Assembly: GCA_017506865.1 (NCBI GenBank)
Contig: JAFCMP010000028.1
Coordinates: 62,001 to 126,000, forward strand
DNA length: 64,000 nucleotides
Reading direction: 5' to 3'
Source: Tribonema minus
Taxonomy: Eukaryota > Sar > Xanthophyceae > Tribonematales > Tribonemataceae
In this document: in pieces, positions 25,790 to 38,500 of the stretch
Layout: every line of letters begins with the position of its first letter
Position numbering within the stretch: the stretch's first letter is position 1
Translations under genes and position numbers: made by a program
Notes under the pieces: generated by a model
What the model saw: only the letters and a program-made list of their open reading frames with translations
Databases searched by the model: none
What the model was told of the DNA's origin: nothing

Positions 25790-26478
25790 TTGAAGTGCCG
25801 CGGTGGCCGTATGAGCGCAAGAGCGGCCTGTCTCCACGAAGTGCTGCAGAAGAACGAGGTGAGCTGTGATGACATGTGAAAAATTACGCATGTGAGAAAT
25901 ACTTCATTATCCAGTATATGTCACAGATGTTCCTAGTTGGGTGGCATGCACACACCAGCTGAGCTGGGGTGGGGAGAGGGGGGAGGGGGACTTGTTGTTG
26001 GACCTTCAACGAACAGAGTGGGGGGGCGAGGGATTCAGCCCTTCCCTGAGACTGAGGTATCTCAGGCGGGCCTGGACTGCTCACGATCTGCTTCAAGTTC
26101 ACTGTTCAGTGCACGAACAATGAGGAACACAACGCGGGGATGACTGCTACGGCTGTTGCGTCAGCGGGTGCGATTTGACACCAGTGGCATGCTCTGGCAC
26201 CCTCCTAAGTCAGAGAAGACGGTGGGCTTGTTAGGGGTTATGTTGGATGACAAACCTGTTCAGACCACCTACTGCGGATTTGACAACGAAATATGGTATG
26301 TTTGATGTAGACCTTTTGAGACAACAATAACAAGAAACAAAACGACATTTTTTTGTGAAAAAATCAGGAAAACAAAGCCGAAACAGGAACCGCAGTGTTT
26401 TTGGCCGCATTACTCAATAGCTTTTGAAGTTGAACGAAAAGCGGGTGCTAATGCAATCATGATTGGGAATTTGATTCA

Positions 26479-26840
26479 ATGGCCGAGCTTCATACTGTGG
26501 CGGCTGAAGGCGATGATATATTTCCAGTGCAAGAGGTTGTAAATCTACTTACTAATAGCGCAGCAGATTGCGCCTGGGTACAGTGGGGCACAACTTGTCC
26601 TGCCATTCGGATGTGGGAGCACAGCACCGTATGTGATAGATGCTGCACTGGACCTGCAGGAAGCCAAGCAAGGCACTTTAAGATTCAATCAATTGGCGTG
26701 CACCTGTGGCTCCCGCTTCACCTACTGCACGGGCCGCATTTCAGTCAACGCAAAGCAGAAAAGAACCAATGCGGTACGCGACGCAGCAGCAGCCGCAGCC
26801 CCTGATGGCGACATCAGTTCAGATTTGAAGGCGCCGAAGA
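26479..26840 (+). pseudogene. left copy of a duplicated, broken gene fragment (ACTCGSRFTYC motif)
   Basis: After the ATG at 26479 the first 24 or so codons follow the right-arm copy. A small insertion near 26555 then shifts the frame, after which the sequence reads LVLPFGCGSTAPYVIDAALD, LQEAKQGTLRF and LACTCGSRFTYCTGR. The family is unknown to me. On the opposite strand, 26931-26832 reads CGKQCPGCGHASLVVCECNE followed by CLFGAF, a zinc-ribbon-like pattern with GC-ending codons, so part of the segment may derive from a minus-strand gene. Confidence 0.4.
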
Positions 26841-27217
26841 GGCACTCGTTGCACTCGCACACGACCAGGCTGGCGTGGCCGCACCCGGGGCACTGCTTGC
26901 CACAGTGCTCGGCTCTGACTCGCTGGTGCGAGGCAGCATCATGGTGCCAGCACCACACTCGCACGAGAAGTATGGGGTCATCAGATCCTCCGGGTATGCT
27001 GACTGTCCGTAGCTGTGCTGCATTTGAGGTGATCAGACAGCCTCTGGAAGCAGCTTCAAGTTGGACAGGTGACTTGGAGGCACGGCAGGGACGCCCTCGG
27101 ATAGTCGATCTTCAAGTTTCAGGCGGCAGCTGCGCGCGCGGTGCGCTGACGGTTACTAACTTCAGCTTCGTCGGCGGGTGACTCTGGAATAGAACGCTGT
27201 GCTTGCAGATGATCTTT

Positions 27218-27556
27218 GGCACCTTGGAATCTAGACTGGGGTCGTTGTCAGGGGCTGCGGCTGCTGCTGTGTCGTCTGCCGCATTGGATATATTCTTCTT
27301 TGGGTTGACTGAACGCGGCCCGAGCAGTAGGTGAAGCGGGAGCCACAGGTGCACGCCAATCTTAAAGTGCCTCGCTTGGCTTCCTGCAGGTGCGGTGCAG
27401 GATCTTTCACCTATGGTGCTGTGCTCCCGTATCTGAATCGCAGGACAAGTTGTGGCCCACTGTGCCGAGGCGCATTCTGCTGCTTTAGATCCACGACTTC
27501 TGGCACTGAAAATATTTTACCGCCTTCAGAGGCCACAGTGTCAGGGTCTGCCATGG
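27218..27556 (-). pseudogene. right copy of the same broken gene fragment
   Basis: Read on the minus strand from the ATG at 27555, this keeps one frame for about 50 codons (ending FRYGSTAP) before a TAG. A segment equivalent to LACTCGSRFTYC follows in another frame. It lacks 9 nt present in the left copy near the RFNQLA position. No function can be given. Confidence 0.4.
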
Positions 27557-30500
27557 CGGTGATCACTAACTATGTACACTACCTGCGCTCTCCGCCCTGC
27601 TGCGAGACAAGCTCGCAGTGAGATGAAAGCTTGCGCCAAATTCAGCTGCTGAGCAGTAGCGCAAATAAAACATCTTGCTGTCATTCGTGGTTTCCGTGTT
27701 TTCCATCAACTTTTCTTGGTTTTGTTTTCCCCAGTCTCATTCATTGTGAACATCCTTAACCCCCCCCAAAAAAGGTCTCATTCATTGTGAAACTTACAAG
27801 AGACCAGCGATGCATGCTTGGTTTTTGGTTATTGCTGATTCCGTCCAGCCAATTTGGTAAGATCATGATCCTGCAGGTCAGGCTTGCGAGGCATCATGAT
27901 GTTTATTGAGCAGGCGCTGTACCGCGCTCACTCTCTATATTTGACCATCTATATTTTGACTTGCTCTCTGCGCCATCTTGACCTGACAGGCCTGTGTGTC
28001 GTTATTGTGCCTGCACCAGTGTGACTTCTCCCTGCTGCCCCACCTTCCGTCTGCCGCGTTGATGTCATCCCGCTTGAAACCTGTGTATGTATGAGAGAGC
28101 TGTGGAACAAGGTCAGCTTAGCCCTCTGCAATTGGGGAGGGAATGTGCATTGCTGACTGGCAGGGCCCCCACTCTACACTTTACTAGGTCTTTCATAGCA
28201 TACTCGCTTTTCCAGATTCTGACTCCAACCCTAACCCTGACACTTCGTGTAATCTGCTGCCTGCTTACCTCAGGTGTGTGTTAAATGGGAGCCTAGACCA
28301 TCAGTCCAAGTGCATTGTTCAGCCTATATGCTCTGGCCAGAGGCCGGCATTTAGTGCTGTCAAAAAAGAGCCAGTTCCCCACATTTAAGCAATTCAGGCT
28401 TTCCTACATACTTCACCCGAGACACTTGTCCTGCCGGCATGGGGTGCCACTTCAAGCTGAATGGTGCAAAGATGAAGGCAGTCAGAAGGTGTGTGCAACT
28501 GAAACGATTGCTGAAAATTGCCTGCATTCCAAGTAAGTGCTTATTTTTTAAGGTGTATCAGGTTTATGTATGAAATCTTGTACTTCGAAGTATAGAAGTA
28601 TTTGGAACCTTATCAATATGATTTTAAATGTAAGTGTGTTGAGTGCCTGGCTGTCTCAATACTCAACATACAACTTCAAGGTACTCGCAAGTTGCAGCTT
28701 TTCAAGCTCATGGATCATTCAGTCCTAACCACAGGCAAGATGACCAGAGCTGACAGTACGAAGGAGAAACAATGGTGCTGATCCCACGCTGATGCTGCAG
28801 CGGAAGCAAGGCAAGGTTACCTACGAGTTCGGTATGTTACTGCCAAACCGCAGCAATGCAGGGGCCACAAAGCAATGTTTCTCCGGCCACTGAGGCCCGT
28901 GCCATGCAACCCCCACTGGGGCAGAACTGACTATGCGCCCAGATGTTGTCGCCAACACAGCGCAGCTCGTTACCTGTACGACACTAGTGACAGAAAGCGT
29001 TGCATCAACAGCACCTGAGCGCACCTGACCAACCGGAAAAAAACAATTGTACACACACACGGCTTCCTAGGGTCTGGGATTGGAAGCAAACACACACAAA
29101 AGTAAGATTGAGGCCCCAATGCCGCAAGCCACACATATATGGGGCCATGTGCATAAACAGCAACATGCACCTGCGGCTTGGTCATGCTGCCAAGCACCGG
29201 TGTGGCATACACAAAAGGGCAAACATTCCCAGGCGTTGAGCCCGCCATGGCTGCAGTCAAGGTGCATGTGCTCCAGTTTTGTTGAGGGGCCAAGACAAGG
29301 TGAGGGGTGGGGGAGGGGGGGGCGTGGCATAGAAGGAGCAGGCTGCCCTGCTAAGTGTGCAGAAGCCTCTAGCTCCCTGGTAAAGCCAGGGTCACCACAG
29401 TGTTGTGCGTTGTGCAAACCCACCCCCATCTGCTCAGCAGTGCAGACTCATCGGATGTGTTCATGCGCATCAGCCCCAACGACAAGCCTGGCAGCAGAGC
29501 TATACCACGACTGTGCACATCCAATATCCCCACAAACCTGCTCAGGAAGCATGCTCAATTGACGAGCTGAGGTAGCGTCGATCGTTACAACTCTATCCCT
29601 AACCTTAACCCTAACCCTCACTTTGCCACAATTACATGTGCCGCCGCTTGCTGCTTGTTTGCAGGAGGCCTCTTCTCTGGTGACGGTGGCCACGGCACTG
29701 GCGGATGCATCCGCTGAGTGCCACCACTTGAGTCGAGTCGCAGTGCAAGGCCTCAGGTGCACGCCCACACCAGCAGCATGCCTACTAGTAGGGCTGTACC
29801 GTACGTGGCCCTTTGAGGTTATGGCAGCAGCAAGTTACTGTAATGTACTTCAAGTTTGAGGTGTTGTGGCTGAAGAATCACCATCGCCAGCCTGCTTCTG
29901 TGGTGCCCGCTTGGGAGTACTGCTCTGTGCTCTGCTGCCTCCATGGCCGCTACCGATGTCGTCGAGCAGATGCCGTAGAGCAGGTTATGCGATGTCTGCC
30001 TTTGGCAGAAAACTGACACTTCAAGTCATAGAGTCACTGACGGTCCTACCTGGGTAATAATCTCCTTACATTGCGAACTAGCTGAGCCTGTGTGCTTCCA
30101 GGCCCGTGCCATTGGAGTAGTGTAGATTGTCGTCCTTCTGATGACAAATACATTGTGGCAAGGAGCACAATGTCCGTCCTGCAATGCTACGTTGGTGCTA
30201 GTACTGCGTGCGGTTCCAGTCAACCTGGGTGTGCTACTCGTAGTACGCAGTACTCTGAGGGTTAATCGCATGATGCGTTGTGGATGGTTTTGTGTCCGCT
30301 GCTTTGAGTCTACCAGCCTTGACGCATGCAAAGTCATGTTGTACGGCAAAGCCGAACGTGTAGACTAAGCGTTGTGCCAGGCAATAATTCCGGCCCCAAC
30401 TTGCAACTGCAGCATGCCCTTTGCCACTCCATTCAAATGAAGCGTTTGCATCATGAGAGTTGCAAAGGCTCACCAGTCACAGCGGTTTGCAGCATGGCTT

Positions 30501-32585
30501 TCCTTCAACAACAGCCGTTGTGGGGTAATGGCCGAGCGACGTCAGCAGGAAACGCGATTCTCACAGACACGCTGCTTACTGCGCCAGCGCACCGCTGTGA
30601 GCGGGCCCAGGCATGTGCTTCCTCAAGTGGCAGGCCGAACCTCAAGTTGCATGTCCTGCAACCTGTCGAGAATGCCCGAGCGCGATCACTTTGGATTAGA
30701 TCTGACATGAAATGCATACCGTGACGCATATGCATCTGGGTATAGCACTACTCAAATGTTGCACTCCAGCTGCGCAACAACAACGGCAGCTACTTGCCGC
30801 CCCACTCATTCCACCCTGGCAGTCCTTCAATTGAATTGCTTGGCAGCAGTACCATAATGGCGGCTGCAGCGGCGGCAATTGCAGCGTGCGGGTGACAGCT
30901 GGTGTGGTGGCACATGTGCCAGTGGCGGTGGCGGCTGTTGCCAATGTGACAGGTGCACCATGGCCGCCGCAGCAGCAGCTGCTAGTGCTAGTAGTAGATG
31001 CAGATTCTGTGACGGGGCAGCTGAGCAGGTGCCACACCGTGCAGGCATGGGCTGCTGCTGCGGCTGCGATAGGGTTGTCACAAGGTGCCAAGAGCTGTGT
31101 TGCAACGGTGCAACCGTTGTGACAAACATGTGCATGGAATGGGGACAAATGCGCCACCACTGTAAAGCATACTCTTGGAGTATTCTCAAGATCTTGCAGC
31201 GCCTTCAAACTTCTTGAGGCCGTTGTCAATTGGAGCACTGCCGCGTAGTAATTTCCATTGCAGTAACGGTCGCTGCTGCAGCAGGTGCGAAATAGCTGTG
31301 CCATATACCGTCGCAGAAGCTGCGGCAGCATGATGTTGCTGCCAGATAGCTGGCATATGGCCGTAGCAGTCATACCTATGGCCAACAACGGCCAAAATGC
31401 TACTGGTGCTGCTGCCGCCGGCGCTGCCGCCGGCGCTGGCGCGCTGCACCGCCTAGTCTCGCCCCCTCTGGTGCTCTGCTTGTGCCGTCTGTCGCTGTTC
31501 GATGCCCGTGGCTCCCTTTGGTACAACATGGCACCGCCATTATGTTAGCAATTGCCACAGCTTCCGCCCTAGCTGCCGCTGCTGCTGGCACTCATCATCA
31601 ATCAATCTTGCCAGGGTTGACACTCTCAGGCTGGTAGTGCAATGCAGCACAATGGATGCAGTATCAAGTTGCATACCACTTGATGCTCTACATTCCTTCC
31701 TCAGTTGAACGCGGGTCAGTACTTTCCACTGATGCATATGCATTGATTGATGCTTCAGACTAGCGCAGCAGAGCGTCACAGCCCCAAATATCAAGTTTGC
31801 TCCAGAGCGCCTTACAACCAGGAGAGCCTAACAAAGTACATGAAGTAGCTTGTGAGTGGCACCACATGAAGCTTGTGAGTGGTACCACGGTCCAAAGAGC
31901 CGTGCTGTGAAGTAGGAAAGAGCTTTGAACAAGTCAAGTGCGCAAGCCAGCACGACTCAACTACAAGTTGGCCTCCACCCCAGCTGCAGCAAGGCAGATC
32001 CACACTGCCAGGCAGAGTGACAGTGCGCGCACGGAGGTGAAGTGACACCGCTGATCTCATCAGGCCGGGCTTCCTGCGGGGCATCGATCTGTTTGTCAAA
32101 ACAGCCTGCATGCATGTCTTCGTCGCGACCGCCGCCCACGCCGATGCCAACATGGCCATGAATTGCCCGTGCAAGCCCGACGGTAACGCAGCGGCAACTT
32201 CCTTCTTAACAACGTTGCACGCTCTACAGGCAGCAGGGGGTGCAAAGACTACGACGCTGTGGCATGTACACACACTTGTTATGACGCTGTTTCAGTTACA
32301 AATGCGGGTGTATAGCGGCTGAGTAAGCTGGCATCAGAGCACGCTTAGGTTGCAGCTCCAGCCCAGATAGAAGGGCGCCAGGCCGTGTCGCCATCCTGAT
32401 CGCCGTGCCTGCCTAGTGCGTTCGCTGTCTCGCGGAGTGAAGGTCCTTTCACCCCTTTTCGGCTCGATCGAGCTCAATCCTCGAACGACTTGTTGTGTCA
32501 CGGCCTCGAGGGAGGTGAACGCGCGGCCAGTCGCTGTGTGCTGGTACAGTACAGAGGAGGCATTCAAAGGGGAAGTGGAGTAGCG

Positions 32586-35500
32586 ATGCACGTCCTGGAG
32601 TGCCTTCCCGCACCAGTCCTCTGGCCCGCCTGTGCGTTCTTGGACGCCGACGATATTGTTCAGCTCAGCGCTGTGTCGCCCTCGCTGCACCAAGGCTTGT
32701 CGTCTGCTGCCGCCGATGGACAGATATGGAGCAGGAGGACTCGCTCGCTGGCTGCCAGGTAAGCCGCGTCCCAGGTAGCCGAAAAGCACGCGAATTACGC
32801 TAGCTGCTGCTGGTCGCCTCCGTGCCAGGATGCACCTGCCTGCTGCATACCCACCCGCACCGAGCTGCATCATTTGTGCATCTGATGAAATGGCAGCATG
32901 ACGACGGCAGACACTTCACTCCACAGTTTAAGCCAGTGTGTTTCGCTGAAGTTGCTCCGTTGACGTGCTCAATGAACCCATGTGTTGCTGTGCTGTCCTG
33001 CCCAATCTGTGCAGCTACGACGTCTCTTTGTTCTCGACTCTGGCGTGCTGGGACACTCCTTCGACATGGACGGGACTGACCACCTTCAGGGAGTTGTATT
33101 TCTGGGCACGCCGTGTGCTGCCGCTGCTAGGCCTGTGGCGATGGGACAAGGGGATGCATGGCGGCGTGTTGGTTTTGAGGTACGCTGCGGCTGATTCCTT
33201 TCATGCGTCGCCTCCTTGTCTCGCGCTTTCAAACTTATCGTGCCAAGCTGCACAGCTGATCAAGCTGTGTGGCCGACAGGCCGTCACTAGGGAGGCAGGA
33301 CTCCGATGGCCAGGCCGCTAGCTGCACCTTCCGCAGCTCTCAGTTACCTCATGCTGTCTCACTTCCTCATCGGATCCACCAAACCTGGTTGGTTGCTTAT
33401 GACAGCGGGATCGTCAGGGCATTGCCCCCATCGTGGGCACTGTTTGTCGCGCGGTCACTTCCGCCATGTGGTATACCGGCTGATACTGCTGTCTGATGCG
33501 TTCATCTGCAGCAACAGTGTGTGCTTGCGGTATTGTCCATTTGGCAGGGCTCAGTTTAGCGTTACTGCCATTTGCTTTGGTCCATCATAACTATTCTAGC
33601 GCAGCCACTTCCATCATACTGTTCAACACACTTCGTCACGACCAACCTAATCTGCAGCGTTACTCGTTTTCTGATAGTGAGGCAGCGTGCAGTGTGTGGC
33701 GCTGTCGCATCGCTCATTCGTCACCGCTTTCCACTTGCCTCTGATTGCACCCGCACCAAATTTGTCTTCTGGCTTGAATATGGCAATGCTCAGAGCAACA
33801 TCAGTGCTCATTCAGCGAACCACGTGCAGCTTATTATAGTTGAATTCAACAGTCTTCTAGACTTGTTATGTGACAACGCTCAGCCCAGCACTGTCAGCAG
33901 CGCTCATCCAGTCCATCCCCATTCCTCATTTCCTCATGTCACTCTGTTGCTGTCACTATGTGATGTGGCAGGGCTCAGTCATGGCGATGTGCACATAGTG
34001 ATGCTCATCACGCCCGTCAGTCTGTCACTGTCACTACATGGCGCAGCAGGGCTCTATTGCGATGTGCGCATGGTCATGCTCACCGCGCATTGCCCTCTAT
34101 TGCGTTGTGCGCTGTCTGTTGTTTGGTGATGTGGCAGCGCTCAGAATGTGGCAGCGCTCAGAGGGCGGTGTGTGCCATATGCTAATGCTTACCACTAGGG
34201 TTGTTGGAATCGTAAATTTTTGAAAATTTAAGTCGTAAATCGTAATCGTAACGTACCGTAATCGTAAGCCGTAACAATGCTGCTAATTGTAAATCGTAAG
34301 CGTAACATAAGTATGCCGTAATCGTAAATAGTAAAAGCCGTAAATGTCGTAAATGAGGTTTTTTGTAACATGTGCACCCCCCAACCTCAAACCAGATATG
34401 CTTCACACATCAGGATCAATGCAACATGGTGGAAGACAATTATTATGTCTATTGCTTCAGAGCAGTACAGAGAGACCACCGTGAACATGTGCTGGCGAAG
34501 CCCTGAGCTCAATCTGGGCCTGTCGTGCGGTCGTTTGGGGTACCCCAGCATCGTTCTTGCCAGAGTGACAGTAAAAAGTGTCAGCCGTAGTGGTTGCATC
34601 TAGCAGCCGCCTTCTTTTTCAAGCTCGCCCGCACGTAGTGGCATCTAGCACCAAGTCCCCTCTGCTTTTGCGGTGCAAGCTTTGTTTGTGCGCTTACATG
34701 CACATCAGCAAGTACTTGTTCCACAACGCAAAGAAGCTCGTCGGCGCACGCTGTCCAACAGCGTTGCACCTTCATTGCATCATCGCTCTTTAACTTCACT
34801 TCAACCTGATTTTTGAGGGTGCGTGTGCAGAGAAACGAGAGAAACACGAGTAGCCTACTAGCAGGCTACTACCTACTACATATATACAGTATATGCCGCA
34901 AGTTACGGCACCGGCACCGTAACTTAATGGAACCGTAACTTACGGTCTTATGATATGCGTTCTGATTTACGGCATAAATTACGGCATAAAACGTTACGCG
35001 TAACTTTACGGTTTAAGATTGCAACAACCCTACTTACCACGCATCGCCCTCCATTGCTGCCGTTTTGTGCGCTGTCTGTCACTATGTGATGCGACAGGGC
35101 TCAGGGCGGTGTGCCACATGGTGATGCTCACCGCGCATTGCCCTCTATTGCTTTGCGTACTGTCACTTTGTGATGTGGCAGGGCTCAGGGTGGTATGCCG
35201 CATGGTCATGCTCACTGCGCATTGCCCTCTATTGCTTTGTTCACTTCGCTTTTTGATGTGGCAGGGCTCAGGGTGGTGTGGTGCTGGCATCGCTCATCCG
35301 TCCCATCCACGAGCCGCACTTCTACACGTCCGCCGCCGTGCACTTCACGTCGCGCACCATCTTCAGGTGAGTCCGACTCTGACTTTGACTCAGCAGTTAG
35401 GGTAGGTTGGTCTGAGTCTGACGAGCTCACATGTATGTGCCTTGTAAAGTGGATGAGATTTTGACCTACGACGCTGCACTCTCAACATGACATTCTAAAC

Positions 35501-38500
35501 TATGCTCAGATGTCTGTTGGAGCATGGTGGCAGGACAGCTGTTACATACTTATGGCGGTTGCATGGCGGCGGTGGCAGTCGGCGCGCTTATTGGCCGTGG
35601 GCAGCGCAACACGCAACACATTCACTGCTAGCAGGTCACGACTCGGTGGTGGTCTTCGGTTGCTGTTGTGAAGTTGCCGTCTACTTCTGATGGTGTGTAT
35701 TCCCAGGCCGGCTGGCAACAGCTCGCTACTGTGCCCCCATTTCCAGGCGAAGCTAGCTGACTCAGCGCAATCATAATGTGATTGGGGAAACGCATCTGAC
35801 ATGCTCATGAGTCACATGTAGGAGCTTCTATTGCATTCCTGTCGTATAGGCTGGGCGGTGGTAGATGTACTTGTGCTCATGTTCTGCCTGATTCTCCACA
35901 CGTTGTGCCACACGCCACTCTCGTGCATGTATGTTCGCAAGCAGCGTAAACAAGTACGTCTGCGACTTGTCCAATCGCATAGCATGTGCATGTTACCGGC
36001 AATGCTGACACGCTACACGCGCATTTACTTTGAAAATAGATCTCCTGACTCTGCAAACTCGTACTGCTCATATGCTACACACGTACCTACAGCAGTCACG
36101 GGATGCTCCCCATGCTTGCCCACATGGGGTATGTATGAGCTGGCCTACCGAACACGCGATAGCTTCCCATACTGAACCCCCATGCCTCGTACGCTAAAAA
36201 GCTTGCACAAGTCTTTCGACTACTGTGGATGTGGTAGCACTGTTTGACTCGTGGCCAATTGTCGCAGCAGTGGCGACCACGGTCATTGGTGGAAGGCTTT
36301 CCAATTGACGGCTCACCGCCCCTTGTCACCTAGAGCTCTACGATCTTCTGCTTTGTTTCCATGTATGCGCATAGGGCATGTATGTATACCCATTTTCACA
36401 GCTATTCCTACCCCCATGCGCAGGCTACTCGCCAAGCAGCGCCTGCCGCTGCCCAGCGGCAAGTCTGGAACGTTTGTCGCCGCCAGCATGGTGGAAGTTC
36501 CCGGCAAAGGCACCGACGACAACCGCCTGTGTGAAGTCGTCTCCGCCATTGTAAGTTCAACAAACACTTCAACAGGTTTATCATCAGTCCAGTAGGGTCA
36601 ATGCACTTGAAAACAGGTGTATCACGAATCTTGTAGGGTAAACGCTCTTTGAAAACTTGACGGAGATATCAGCGATTGCGCAGGAGATAACCTGTGTGTT
36701 GTCGTTTCCGCCACTGAGGCGCTTGAATAACAACTTCAAGACAAGCTTCGACGGTAGGTTCAAGTGTGTTTGCCACCCCCTACCTGCTTTACAGTGGCGT
36801 GTGCAGGGCGGTGCCTGTCGCCACTTTGTTGCTGAGCGCTGCTTTTATGCAGTCTTAAGTCAAAATCACTTGCAAGTACCAGGCTTGCGCTGCACAGGGT
36901 AGCCTACTTCAAGTTCACATGCGCACAACCCTGCGCCTGTGGCTGATTGCTCTGGCACTGCACGCAGCATCTGCACTCACGTGTTAGAAATAACGTTTTG
37001 CTTTGTGATTACGGTACCTACTTCGCATTGTTGTTGACGTGTTCCTTCGCGCGGTGTGTGGATTTTTTGAGGCAGCTGCTCATCAGCATCAGGGCTGTAG
37101 CTGACGTGCCATCTGCCAGTGACGATCGTCAAGCAGCAAACGCTTTGTGCTGGTCTACATGCGGTGCAGTTTGTCCATAAACTTTGTGTGTACTTTGCGC
37201 CTGGGGTGTTTGCCCACCCCCGCCCCCTATCGGCCCCCACATGCGATGCTCACATTCTAATCACATTCTCACACATGAACTTGAAGGATGTTTATGAGTT
37301 CACCATGTTGACGCCAACCATCGCTGTAACTTGCATTCAAACGCTGGAGCAGAGGCCACCTGAGACAGAAGTACGTGATGATTCACCTTGCCTTCGCCCC
37401 CCCCCCCCCCCCCCCCTTCTCATCCTTCCAGGGCGTAGTGCAGCTGCTGCCTAGCCCCGCTGCCGACGCCACCTCCGCCCCCCACGAGAACGCCTGCGCA
37501 GAGCGCCTGGTGCTGGCCTACCAGGCCTCGTGCCGCGGCTACAGTTACAGCGATGGCAGTTACGCTGATGGCAGTGCTCAGGCGGGGGCCACCGCCCCCG
37601 TGATCATGCCGGAGGCGGGGCGCGAGAAGTTTGAGCGCCTGCCCGCACCGTGCGCGCTGCCGTTTCTCCTCAGGTAATGAAGGATGGTTTAACGCTTGAC
37701 ATACTTATACGAATGCATGTCCATATATGCTCAGGATCACAATTGAAGTATGGGAGTTCGAGTGCCTGCCCGCACCGTGCGCGCTGCCGTTTCTCCTCAG
37801 GCAATGAAGGGTGGTTTAACGCTTGACATACTTATACGAATGCATGTACTTATAAGAAGTATATGGTTGGGAATAGGCATCAAAGTTTGAGCGCCAGCAC
37901 GCGCCTTGCGCGCTGCCGTTTCTCCTCAGGTAATGAACGATTTAATGGTTTTTGACGTACGTATACGAATGCATGGATATAGTTGATGGCAGTTTAAGCG
38001 CTTGGCCTCACTGTTCACGCCGCCGTTTCTGCTCAGGTGGTGCATGGCGTAGGTTCATGAAGACTATATCTGTTGCTAGTACGCGTGTGTGCACGCATCG
38101 GTATGTAATGCAGCGTCTGCTAGGTGTTGTCACGGCGATGCGGCTCACAAGTCGCCACCTACCTGCATCAAATTGCTGTTTGGCCAGAGTTAACCTTTAG
38201 TTTGTCTCAGCAGCACCCCAACGCTCGCTCTACTCCTCAGGCTGGCCGTGCATCCGATTATAGTGTTGCATGTGCGCCAATAACGGAGGATTGACTGTGG
38301 AAAGATGGATTCAGCAGCGCTCAGCTGGTCAAGCATGAGCAGTGCTCAGCACTCAACAGCAGTGCAGTGTGGGTCTGCATGTCGGTTATGGCAGTTACTA
38401 GTAACTGTCACAAAATGGAAGCAGTAGCGCTCAGCACTTCACGCATGCGCTTCAAGTGATGCACACAAGCCAACAGCAGTGCACGTCTTGCAACTGCGCG

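Larger units (their letters stand above)
26478..27556. repeat. 1.1-kb imperfect inverted duplication of a gene fragment
   Basis: The left arm, about 26478-26840, matches the reverse complement of the right arm, about 27218-27556, along its whole length. The spacer is about 375 bp. Shared words include CGTGCACCTGTGGCTCCCGC, TTCACCTACTGC, CCTGCAGGAAGCCAAGC and GCAGCCGCAGCCCCTGA. Both arms begin with an ATG and parallel short peptides (MAELHTVAAEGDDIFPVQEVV on the left, MADPDTVASEGGKIFSVPEV on the right). The left arm then shifts frame near 26555 and the right meets an in-frame stop. The arms differ by small indels and substitutions, so the duplication is old. I see no terminal motif or target duplication to prove a transposon. 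Confidence 0.9.
23934..32585. other. gene-poor region with unassigned ORF fragments
   Basis: No complete gene is recognisable over 8.6 kb. The largest structure is the inverted duplication at 26478-27556 (listed separately). Protein-like fragments that I cannot assign are a Cys-rich reading frame at 25571-25789 (+), a frame at 24646-24954 (+) with a central charged and hydrophobic segment, and a short Cys-containing stretch near 28427-28494 (+). A minus frame open from 31529 to 30696 is mostly Ala/Thr/Cys-rich and I do not trust it. Telomere-like short runs occur at about 28228-28240 and 29595-29620. Confidence 0.5.

Noticed and set aside
30696..31529. 834-nt open frame on the minus strand in the gene-poor region
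   Set aside because: Composition is dominated by Ala, Thr, Cys and Ser from GCx/CAG-type low-complexity DNA, no domain is visible, and competing frames on the other strand are also open.
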